From: Candidatus Pacearchaeota archaeon
Lineage (GTDB): Archaea > Nanoarchaeota > Nanoarchaeia > Pacearchaeales > GW2011-AR1
Reading direction: 5' to 3'
Assembly: GCA_002690445.1 (NCBI GenBank)
Contig: NZER01000244.1
Location: 1 to 12,083, forward strand
DNA length: 12,083 bases
Positions 4,051 through 12,083 of this stretch are shown here, in pieces. The stretch's first letter is position 1; every line of letters begins with the position of its first letter. A program made the translations under genes and the position numbers. The notes beneath the pieces were generated by a model. That model worked only from the letters and a program-made list of their open reading frames with translations, was not told where the DNA came from and did not search any database.

Positions 4051-7000
4051 TTACGAGAAGTTGCTCTCGTTTCGCTCCCCTAACATCACCCATGAGATCC
4101 AACATCTCCGACAGTATGTCATCCCGATCTTCAAACATCCGGTAAAGAGTCCTGCGTTTGTCCTGATCCGATAGATCGTTTCTCGTGAACAGGCGATCAC
4201 GATCACGACGCCAGTGATCCATGCGCTTATCGAAATGTTTCAGGCGTTTACCCGCGATAAGGAGAGGCTCATGCTTATCCTTGTACTCATCCTCCGCCGT
4301 GCGATCACGATCTTCGCGCTCTTCCATCGCCCCTATGGTGCTCAAGATTAGTTCGAGATCTTCCAGCATTTTGTAGAAGCTTTCTTGGTAGCCGCCACCG
4401 CTCTCCCGATCATAGAGCAGGTCACCGATCAGGGGCATCTTATCCCAAGTGTCGAACCCGAAATCAGATGGCGTTCCGACAATGTTCTTGTCGCCCGCCT
4501 CACGAATGAGCCGGTCAGTCAAAACCATGATGTAAGTTCCCAGCGTTCCGCCGTACTGCCTGAGCATATACTCCATCTTCATCGGGCTGGTGAGGAAGTC
4601 CATACTCTTGAGTAGCGGTATACTGTCGAGACTTTTACTAACGAGTCGAGCGACCTCGTTGGTCGCGGGATTATACTGCTCGCTCGCCGCCACGCTGTTG
4701 TTCATCCATGTCGGCACAATCTGGTCGCGAGTCCACACGCTTCGGTTCGCCATAGCATCTATCATCGGCCTTATCGCCTGCGGCCTAAGATCCAACCACA
4801 GGGTATTGAATACCTGACGCTTCATTGCATCCGTCATGTCCCCGAAGTCATGCTGATCCTCAGAAATCGTTCGCAGTATCTGTTCGGGTATGACCTTGTA
4901 GAACAATCCGACTTCAAACGGGATGGGAATCTTTAAGCCCAGGCGACCCTTGGGCATTGGGAGAAGCCACCAATCATCCCTGAGATTTTCTGGCGTGTTC
5001 TTGTATTCCTCGTCGTCATGCACGGCGAGCCAGTACAGAAACGTGCCAAAGGCGATGTATGATCCGCGAGCAGCAGCGGTGCCCATCCGCTGAAGCCTAC
5101 CCTCTGCGGAGTCGTCGAACTCTTTCCCGTATAGTCCAGGCGCATCCGCTGAACCTAGTTGGGTACGCAGGAAGACATCAAGGCCCTGCATCCTACCGTT
5201 AATGAACGGGGACATAGCGGCCAACGTCGTAAACAATGGACTTGAACCACGCCTGCTGTAGTTCATTATCTCCATCGCCTGGTACATGGCCTCGGTCGTA
5301 TCTCCTACACTTGGATCTCCTTTCCCGGTCTTTTCCATCACCGCATCATAGACCGCCATGCGTGTCGCAACTTCAGATTTTTGTGCGGCGTGTCCCAGCC
5401 AATCCCACAAGGTCGTGAAGACAGGTATCGGACCCTCTGTGAGACCACGGATCTCATCTTGAGTAAGAAGTCTTTCCGCTTTAGCAGCCGTCTCTTTGCC
5501 GGGCGTGTAGTCGATAGGCTGAGAGAGCCCACGCCGTTGCGCTTTCGCAAGGAGTCCCCGCGTAAATACGTTCTTGATCGCCTTCAACGTCATTAACGGA
5601 CCACCGCCAAACGTGACGCTCGCCTGCATACTATCGCGAAGAATATTTTTTGCGATGAACGGTGGACTGCGAACAACCAATTCACGCAACGCCCTAGACG
5701 GCTGTATAAGAAGTTGTCTCAGTCCCTTTGCAATCTTTTCGTTCTTCACACCCAGGGTAGTGCCACCAGCCATGAACACTTTCCCGAAGAAAGTTTCAAT
5801 CGTCTGCGCTGGGTTGAATCCCGACATCATAATGGACTGAGACAGCAGGGGATCTTTGAGGCGGAAGACCTTAGTGTTCCCGTCTATCTTCAGCATCACG
5901 ACTATGTCGGAGAAACCTGCCTCGTCCAACTCTCGCTTGCCCTCACCACTTCTATTCTCATTGGTGATCTCTCTGGCTGTCCCCACAAACAGTTCGTCGC
6001 GGACAGTGCGCTGTGCGGCGATATTCCATAGGCCGTCTCTGGTAACCGCTGAGATGTTGGAGATTATACTACCCATCAGGTTCGGATCTAGATCGGCCCA
6101 GCTTCCTTCCAACGACTTATCAATCATCATCTCACCACGGGAACCGTCACTCTTGCTGTTAACAAGTGGTTGAGACTGCTCCCAACCCTGATCCCGCATG
6201 AAGGGGACATACGACAGCTTCTGTAACGTTAATTTTTTGTCGTTAGTTATCTGTCCTGTCTTAAAAAGAAACTCAATCTGATGATAATTAAAGTCGCCAT
6301 ATTCTTGCTTGAAGTTGGCGATTATCCGTGAGTTGGCGTCCCCGTTTTTAACCCCTACCTCCACTGCGCTGATTACCTTCCTCATTTCCTCTATGGTCAC
6401 CTTCCGTGGACGCCCCTTGTCGGCTTTCGTCCTCTGTGGGTTGACCTTATCGTAGCGTTCCTTCCATATGGTCACTGCATTCTCTAGCTTCGACATCGTG
6501 GTCGGGGCCGTTAGGCCAGGGATCGGAGGCACTGCGGGAGCAAAGGCTTGGTTCGCGCCCGCATCAGCAGGTATCCTGATGAGTTTTGCTGCCCCAGTGT
6601 ACTGAGGCTTTATGCTTGCTATGATCTTAGTGCGAAGCTTAATGGCCGCCTCTAAGCTCACCCCTCTTTCCGCAAGCCACGCCACATACTTTGCGTCTGC
6701 CTTGGATCGCTTGCCTTTCCTGTTTCCTATAATGTAGGCTGCCCTGTCTATGTCACTATCAAATTGCAGCGTGGCGTTGCTGTATCTGGGCGCGGCTTTC
6801 GCCAACCCCTTGGGTAGCTTGGGGGTGGGAAGAAGTCGCGGGTCCACAGGTGGCGATGGATGTGCGGCTACCAGGGCAGCGTCCTTGGCCCGTGCTGCCT
6901 TTAGCGCGGCTTTTGCCGCAGCAAGCTCATTGAAGACATCTACGATGCGGTGTGCGGCAAGGAATTCATAAGCCCGTGCTATGACTTTCTCGCCAGCTTT

Positions 7001-10000
7001 GAGGAGCGGGTTAGAAATATCCCGAAACGCCTTGACTCGTCGCCCGTCAACCTCTAGGTCGGTCCCGAAACTTATGCCGCCCTCTGATGGGTCGTCTGGA
7101 TCAGTATTGTCCCAGACGATAGGCCCATCATACATCTGATTTGATAGATAGAGTTGGGAAGCGTCCGCCATTCTCCACGCAGCGATAGCAGACAAGTGTG
7201 CAAGCTGTTTGAGGGCTCCCTTCCGTCCCGCCGCCCGCTTTGCAGAGAACCACTGGGGCAGACGCTTATCTAAGAACTTCATACGAAGCAGATCAGACGC
7301 TGCATACGTTATTTGTTTATCTATATCCTCCGTAGTTGCTATAGGACGCGACTTACCATCCTTCTCCTTGACACTGTTGTGTCCACCCGGCTGCGTCCCG
7401 CCTAAACCCTCAAGCATTTGCCTGGGCGAATCGCCCTTGTAGCGTGTGCCCTCAAGGAAGCTGTATGGCCTTACGCTGGCATCATTAAATTCAAAGTAGG
7501 CGTTCAACGCAGCGGCACTTATCTCGCCAGCTTCAATAGCCTGCTTGTTGAGGACCGGCATGACGGAGTCAGGTGTGTCTTCGATCTCACGACGTGCCCT
7601 TAGATCGTTGAGCAGCGATTGCTGTAGGCTGATCGTGGGGCCTTCGGCTCTGGATCTTACGATCTTTCTGGCGGCGGCTTCCACCTCAGTCTCGCTACCA
7701 GTTTCTGCGGCCTGTCTCAGTTCTTCAAACTGCTCCGGTGTAGCGCGGTCGAGTATCTGTACGGTCGATGCGCCTCCAAATTCCAGCTTCTTGGCTTCGC
7801 TACGACGCCTTAGTTCGCCGCCCTGTATCTTCTCGTAGATGTCCATCACCGACAGGACATCACTGTCACGAGCAGCACCAACTATACCCTTCGCCCTGGC
7901 GAATAGATCGCGAGCGATCTTGGACATGAACCCGGCAGATTTCGCCCTGGGGATTTGACCCTGTGCTAGTGCGTCTAGGATTCGCACCGAAGTCTCTTCC
8001 ACGATATTGGGATCTGTTTTCCCGTACATGGATTCAGTCCACTGACGCCACGTCTGGCCCGCGTCAAACGCATCCTCGTTGACCGCCTTCGGCACCCTCT
8101 CCCTTTTCCCGTAGCCTTCTAGACTTCTCTGCTCTCCGATCTGGAGATCATCGTTCAGATACCAGAGATGGGCACCCTCATGGAAAGCACTGTCCTTGAC
8201 GAGCGTGTCAATGTCGGTCTTGATGCCGTCCTTGTACCTGCCCTCCATCTGGGAAAGATTGAACAGCACCATCGCGCCGTGGTTTCGCACTGAAGCGGAA
8301 GGACCAGTGACCCTTGACCTGTTCTCCACGATGACATCGGGATCGACATAGATATCCTTGATGTCCGCATAGATACTGTCAGCGGCAACCACAATATTGA
8401 TGCCGACATCCGGCTTGCCCATGCGCTTAAATTGAGCGCGGGCCTTTTCCTTGAACGAATCAAGGCGAAGCCTGGCGTTATTGACGTTCTCCGCGTCTCG
8501 TGCCAACTGCTCTTCAGAACGCAGCTTGCCCTCACGCCGGATCTCCTCTTTTATGCGCTCTACGTCTACGGATCTTTCTGTAGGCTTAGGCGCATACTCT
8601 GCCGCTTCTTGGGGAGATACGAATTGAACCTGCGTCTTCGCCGCATTTGTGTACTTAACAAGCCCAGCAGCTATCGTGCGCTCTATGTAATCAACTACCT
8701 GTTCGGGGCCGACATTTAATTCTGTAGCGAGTATTGTAATCGCCAGAGATCTTTTGCCGGGCTTTCCAAGACTGATCTTTTTGTAAACGCCCTTGCCCGG
8801 TTTCGTGACAGCTACAGGTGTCGCAACTACAGGTGCCGCAGCCTCACCAACTAGACCTGCCTCCTCCAAGTCAGCCTTCTTCTTGGCAGCTTTGTACTCC
8901 TTTTTCCTTTGCATCCTAACCCAGCTTCGGCTGGGGTTCCAACCCGGCTCGGCTACCAAATCTTCTTTCGGACCTATCCCCTCAAAAACCTTGGGGCTGC
9001 CCATATCAAGCGTGGTTGCCAGAACTTCCTGGGTGTCTGGGTCAATATTATTACGCGTAAGTAACAACGCCTGGGTTACGGCTGACGGCAGTGTTGCGTA
9101 TGCCCCTGCTTTCTCTTTCGCCCGCTGCTCGCGAAACTCCCATTTCACGGCGTACCAAAACTCTGCCTGAACCGTGGACAGGGGAACATTCTTCTCTTCG
9201 GCTACAACCTGAAATATTTTGTTGAGCCGTTTCTTCATTACCGCAGTTATCTCATCGTCAAGAATGAACCTGCGCTTATTCGGTGGCCCCTTACCTTTTG
9301 GATCTCTTTCTTGTTTGACTCTGCCCATAAGCATATGGTATCCACGAGCCATCCACAGATCTAAGGTGGCCTCACCAGGGCTGTCTAGGCCCATCTTGTC
9401 GGCAGCGTACTGTCCAATCTTGGGACCGAAGAGTTCCGTCAAGACGGGCAGATTTCGCTTCCCTACGACAACCTTTGTACGGAGAAAGTCCGCCGCCCCC
9501 TTCGGTCCAAGCTCCGCGATCAAATCATTCAGGATGCCATACGCAGCTTCGTGCGTTATCGATCTCTCTGAGCCTGGAACCAGTTCTACGTTATAGAAAC
9601 TGGGAAGGCCTGGAGCTTTCTCTCCCTTCATGGACGGCTGGGGGAATAGAAACGTCTTGCCCTTCTTTGTTTTACGCCTGACCATGGTCGTGGTTTTTTC
9701 GCCAACGATGCGGCCTTCTTCATCAACTTTAAGAAGGGAAAACACCCCGGTCGCGTAGTACTGCTCCATCACACCCACCGCAGACCTCAACTCATTATCG
9801 ACCTCGTTGCCGTTCGACAGAATGGAGGACATGACAGTGAAGAGCGTGTAGTCCGCATCGTTGCGAAGCTCTGGTAACGCCAACTGAGCGATCAGTCGGG
9901 CCTCTCGTGCGCCCTGCGCGTACCAGTCCCTGGCAGTCTTCGCTGAAATATTAGCGGCGACCAGAAAGCGGTCGATAGACTCCTTCATTCTGTCCGCAGC

Positions 10001-12083
10001 TTCGTCTATGATTTTTGGCAAACTCTTTGTCTTTATCGGAGTTCTGCCGTGCGCTGTTTTCAGCTTATGGGCTGCGTCCACAACATCTATTAGGGATTTC
10101 CCGGTGGTCTGCCCCCTGGGCAGCTTGACACGAAGTTCACGGCTAAGGGCCTCCAACTCTTCTACCCTAGCGGTGAGTCCAGTGAAGCCTCCGGGGCCGA
10201 CTCCAAGCTCTTCAGCGAATGTTTCGTAGACTCTAGCGACGTTGTTGTTGAGAATCTCAACCATTCCGGCAACTTGATCGGCAACAATGTCCTTGGTGTC
10301 CGCTTCGCCCGTCTCCGCGCTTGCCTGGATTACCTCAAGAAAAGAACGAGTCCCGGCCATATATTTTGAATCAAACCGGCGGGGCTCAACAGCTAGGTTC
10401 TGCTCGGCAGCCAACCCAACCATCACTTCTTTGAGCGCGGCACCTCCCTCATTGTCAAAGTCTATTACGAGGATATTGCCGTGAGTATCAATGGAGGTCG
10501 CGCCGTAGCCCTTTTTTCTCAGAACATCTAGGACTCTATCAATCTCAGCGGGGTCGAGGGCTCCTATCTTATCATCGATACTACTACCGATTAACCAACC
10601 ACTAGAGTCTCCGCCCGTCGTATCATTCTCTGGTCTTACCCTGGCAGCGGCCTGCGCGTCCTGTCCGCGTATGATGCCGTTAACCGCCATGTAAACTTCG
10701 ACCACACGATTCTCAAGCGCGACCTCTTCTTCATTCGCTTGATCAAACTCCGTTCGCAGGACGACGATCTCGTTAGGGTTAAGCTCTCCTCCCCACAACC
10801 CACGACCGAACAAGACTTCTATGTCGAGCTTGACCCCGGTGACACGCTCGACAATGCCAAGCGTCCTGTCCGTGCCATTAGCGTCCGTCAACGCTGCCCG
10901 CATGGCTAACGTGAACCTTTCACGCACCTCTGCCGAAGACTCCGCTAAGGCGGCCATGAATCCATGACGCTTTACTGACACCGCCTCCTGAGTGACAACG
11001 TATGCGTCACCTACCGCAGCGGGCGTAGTGGGTGCGTCTAAGATCGGCGTCCCGGCTAATGCAGCTAAGACACCTTGTTGCGCTTCGGGCCGTAGAGTGG
11101 TCGGGCCGGGGTGGGCGGCATGCCGAATGCTCTGCACGTTACTGCGTAGGATGCGTGAGAAGACCGCGTGTTGTTCGCCTTCCTGTAAGCTCTCCCAGTC
11201 TATGTCCGCTGGCCCCATCTCCAGGGTTTCCGCTGCAAAGGAGTTGAGGTCTTGGGCAATCTCTTTCGCGGCCAAGGCTCTCTGCGCCAAGTCCTCTGTG
11301 ACCTTCCCATCATTTGCTTTAAAGTCATCAACGATACCAACAACATCCGGCTCTGCGACATGGACTGCCAGTTCCCCTCTACCGGCATCAGTGGTCTCAG
11401 TGCCCTTCACCTTATCTGTTACCTGTGTGCCCAAACCAGCCAGCGCGTCAAACGACATAACAGAGTTTAGTACGTCGCTCGCCCTGTCCGCTCCCCGCTT
11501 GGTTTCCTTCGCTGTCGGGGGACGAACGATCTCCGTAACCACAACCGGCTTTTGGGCCGCCTCCATCCCCAGAACGTCCCATTCGGACACTTCGTAATCC
11601 CAGTCCCTTGTCCGCTCATTGCGGAAAGAAACACCCTCGGGATCGGTCCCCCGGTATGGTGTCCCCAATCCCTCCCAGGCGGGATCGTCCATACCTTCAA
11701 GCAAACGCGGATGAGTCGAACGAAGCTGATCCAGACGGTCTGCGGCCCAACCCTGGTCCTCGGCCTTGCCAAAATATTTTATCTCTACCGGAACTTCCTT
11801 CATTCCCAATTCTATCGCAGCATCTAGGCGATGATTGCCTTCGCTGATTTTAGGTAATTGGTTGTATTCAACCGTAACGAAGATCGGAGTTCTCATACCG
11901 TTCTCGGCAATATCAGCCTTGAACTCGTCCCACTTCACACCTTCGCGCCTTCCGTGAACACCACGCACCTCATCCCGCGCACCCTTGAACAGCCTCAATG
12001 ACGCCACGGGTACGGTGCCCATCTGACGAGCAGTTATATGATCTCCTCTCCCTACCTCACCTTCATATGTAGTAGTCTCCAAA
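4037..12083 (-). CDS. Giant polyvalent phage protein (ParB-like, zincin and LPD38-like regions); 5' end at window edge
   Basis: One uninterrupted frame of 2,681 codons runs to TAG at 4037-4039. Its first possible codon is TTG at 12082, so it may start outside the window. Residues 20-100 resemble a ParB/sulfiredoxin fold (EGNHRLDAAIELG at 81-93, then VPVEI). DLWMAR (908-913) begins a conserved-looking helical block with EFWYAVKWEF soon after. Around 1108-1145 is a possible winged helix. HEGAH (1301-1305) with Glu1362/1363 suggests a gluzincin-like peptidase. FDSDIDRA (1774-1781) marks another helical module. NILRD (2146-2150), NYSRRG (2274-2279) and the WWLLPMPKGR...IPIPFE stretch match the C-terminal LPD38 type of polyvalent proteins. 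The last ~100 residues are highly charged. Such proteins are proposed to be packaged and ejected with phage DNA to counter host defences or act as internal virion proteins. Domain limits are by eye. Confidence 0.85.
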   Translation of the reverse strand, partial: LETTTYEGEVGRGDHITARQMGTVPVASLRLFKGARDEVRGVHGRREGVKWDEFKADIAENGMRTPIFVTVEYNQLPKISEGNHRLDAAIELGMKEVPVEIKYFGKAEDQGWAADRLDQLRSTHPRLLEGMDDPAWEGLGTPYRGTDPEGVSFRNERTRDWDYEVSEWDVLGMEAAQKPVVVTEIVRPPTAKETKRGADRASDVLNSVMSFDALAGLGTQVTDKVKGTETTDAGRGELAVHVAEPDVVGIVDDFKANDGKVTEDLAQRALAAKEIAQDLNSFAAETLEMGPADIDWESLQEGEQHAVFSRILRSNVQSIRHAAHPGPTTLRPEAQQGVLAALAGTPILDAPTTPAAVGDAYVVTQEAVSVKRHGFMAALAESSAEVRERFTLAMRAALTDANGTDRTLGIVERVTGVKLDIEVLFGRGLWGGELNPNEIVVLRTEFDQANEEEVALENRVVEVYMAVNGIIRGQDAQAAARVRPENDTTGGDSSGWLIGSSIDDKIGALDPAEIDRVLDVLRKKGYGATSIDTHGNILVIDFDNEGGAALKEVMVGLAAEQNLAVEPRRFDSKYMAGTRSFLEVIQASAETGEADTKDIVADQVAGMVEILNNNVARVYETFAEELGVGPGGFTGLTARVEELEALSRELRVKLPRGQTTGKSLIDVVDAAHKLKTAHGRTPIKTKSLPKIIDEAADRMKESIDRFLVAANISAKTARDWYAQGAREARLIAQLALPELRNDADYTLFTVMSSILSNGNEVDNELRSAVGVMEQYYATGVFSLLKVDEEGRIVGEKTTTMVRRKTKKGKTFLFPQPSMKGEKAPGLPSFYNVELVPGSERSITHEAAYGILNDLIAELGPKGAADFLRTKVVVGKRNLPVLTELFGPKIGQYAADKMGLDSPGEATLDLWMARGYHMLMGRVKQERDPKGKGPPNKRRFILDDEITAVMKKRLNKIFQVVAEEKNVPLSTVQAEFWYAVKWEFREQRAKEKAGAYATLPSAVTQALLLTRNNIDPDTQEVLATTLDMGSPKVFEGIGPKEDLVAEPGWNPSRSWVRMQRKKEYKAAKKKADLEEAGLVGEAAAPVVATPVAVTKPGKGVYKKISLGKPGKRSLAITILATELNVGPEQVVDYIERTIAAGLVKYTNAAKTQVQFVSPQEAAEYAPKPTERSVDVERIKEEIRREGKLRSEEQLARDAENVNNARLRLDSFKEKARAQFKRMGKPDVGINIVVAADSIYADIKDIYVDPDVIVENRSRVTGPSASVRNHGAMVLFNLSQMEGRYKDGIKTDIDTLVKDSAFHEGAHLWYLNDDLQIGEQRSLEGYGKRERVPKAVNEDAFDAGQTWRQWTESMYGKTDPNIVEETSVRILDALAQGQIPRAKSAGFMSKIARDLFARAKGIVGAARDSDVLSVMDIYEKIQGGELRRRSEAKKLEFGGASTVQILDRATPEQFEELRQAAETGSETEVEAAARKIVRSRAEGPTISLQQSLLNDLRARREIEDTPDSVMPVLNKQAIEAGEISAAALNAYFEFNDASVRPYSFLEGTRYKGDSPRQMLEGLGGTQPGGHNSVKEKDGKSRPIATTEDIDKQITYAASDLLRMKFLDKRLPQWFSAKRAAGRKGALKQLAHLSAIAAWRMADASQLYLSNQMYDGPIVWDNTDPDDPSEGGISFGTDLEVDGRRVKAFRDISNPLLKAGEKVIARAYEFLAAHRIVDVFNELAAAKAALKAARAKDAALVAAHPSPPVDPRLLPTPKLPKGLAKAAPRYSNATLQFDSDIDRAAYIIGNRKGKRSKADAKYVAWLAERGVSLEAAIKLRTKIIASIKPQYTGAAKLIRIPADAGANQAFAPAVPPIPGLTAPTTMSKLENAVTIWKERYDKVNPQRTKADKGRPRKVTIEEMRKVISAVEVGVKNGDANSRIIANFKQEYGDFNYHQIEFLFKTGQITNDKKLTLQKLSYVPFMRDQGWEQSQPLVNSKSDGSRGEMMIDKSLEGSWADLDPNLMGSIISNISAVTRDGLWNIAAQRTVRDELFVGTAREITNENRSGEGKRELDEAGFSDIVVMLKIDGNTKVFRLKDPLLSQSIMMSGFNPAQTIETFFGKVFMAGGTTLGVKNEKIAKGLRQLLIQPSRALRELVVRSPPFIAKNILRDSMQASVTFGGGPLMTLKAIKNVFTRGLLAKAQRRGLSQPIDYTPGKETAAKAERLLTQDEIRGLTEGPIPVFTTLWDWLGHAAQKSEVATRMAVYDAVMEKTGKGDPSVGDTTEAMYQAMEIMNYSRRGSSPLFTTLAAMSPFINGRMQGLDVFLRTQLGSADAPGLYGKEFDDSAEGRLQRMGTAAARGSYIAFGTFLYWLAVHDDEEYKNTPENLRDDWWLLPMPKGRLGLKIPIPFEVGLFYKVIPEQILRTISEDQHDFGDMTDAMKRQVFNTLWLDLRPQAIRPMIDAMANRSVWTRDQIVPTWMNNSVAASEQYNPATNEVARLVSKSLDSIPLLKSMDFLTSPMKMEYMLRQYGGTLGTYIMVLTDRLIREAGDKNIVGTPSDFGFDTWDKMPLIGDLLYDRESGGGYQESFYKMLEDLELILSTIGAMEEREDRDRTAEDEYKDKHEPLLIAGKRLKHFDKRMDHWRRDRDRLFTRNDLSDQDKRRTLYRMFEDRDDILSEMLDLMGDVRGAKREQLLVNENP

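Noticed and set aside
10992..11597. Plus-strand open frame of 201 codons
   Set aside because: It lies opposite the giant protein, is rich in Ala/Ser/Pro/Arg as expected of a shadow frame, and has no ribosome-binding site or recognisable motif.
4037..12082. Giant protein as an N4-type virion RNA polymerase
   Set aside because: I could not find the single-subunit polymerase motifs; the C-terminal features resemble LPD38-type polyvalent proteins instead.

Overview
The window looks like a piece of a tailed bacteriophage genome (Caudoviricetes, probably podovirus-like) from an uncultivated phage. The evidence is one giant polyvalent-type protein of at least 2,681 residues, a compact lysis cassette directly behind it (holin-like protein, M15 zinc peptidase endolysin, spanin-like coiled-coil protein), tight overlapping gene packing, and no tRNA, rRNA, transposase or CRISPR. 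The host cannot be read from the sequence. Shine-Dalgarno signals (GGAG) and a Gram-negative style lysis set suggest a Gram-negative bacterium.

Layout. On the plus strand, bases 1-67 hold the last codons of a gene that enters from the left. A 50-residue small protein (143-295) and a 470-residue protein (383-1795) follow. The larger one has GHKL (Hsp90/histidine kinase type) ATP-binding motifs at its N terminus and an HExxHxxxxxH zinc-peptidase-like motif at its C terminus. Both of these genes start behind nearly the same ribosome-binding leader (GGAGACG...ATG).

From the right edge, everything runs on the minus strand: the giant protein (12082 to 4037, its true start possibly outside the window), a two-TM holin-like protein (4050-3706), an M15 peptidase (3719-3261), a coiled-coil protein with a membrane segment at each end (3232-2618), a 104-residue conserved phage protein of unknown function (2604-2290), and possibly a 40-residue single-TM peptide (2210-2088). 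The giant/holin and holin/endolysin junctions each overlap by exactly 14 nt, which implies translational coupling. The giant protein carries a ParB-like fold at its N terminus, a zincin-like HExxH domain in the middle and a C-terminal region resembling LPD38. Proteins of this kind are thought to be packaged in the virion and ejected with the DNA.

The two gene blocks converge on a non-coding stretch at about 1796-2290. It is dense in structure: a 12-bp perfect stem, a 25-nt element present twice (24/25 identical, each copy able to fold a GNRA-capped mini-hairpin that also holds a perfect Shine-Dalgarno sequence), further hairpins, a plus-strand terminator-like hairpin with a T-rich tail, a 20-nt imperfect direct repeat, and a TTGACA/TATAAT promoter pointing rightward, antisense to the lysis genes. 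G-U pairs in two hairpins are only allowed in the plus-strand RNA. I therefore propose a plus-strand structured RNA here. This convergent region is the least explained part of the window.
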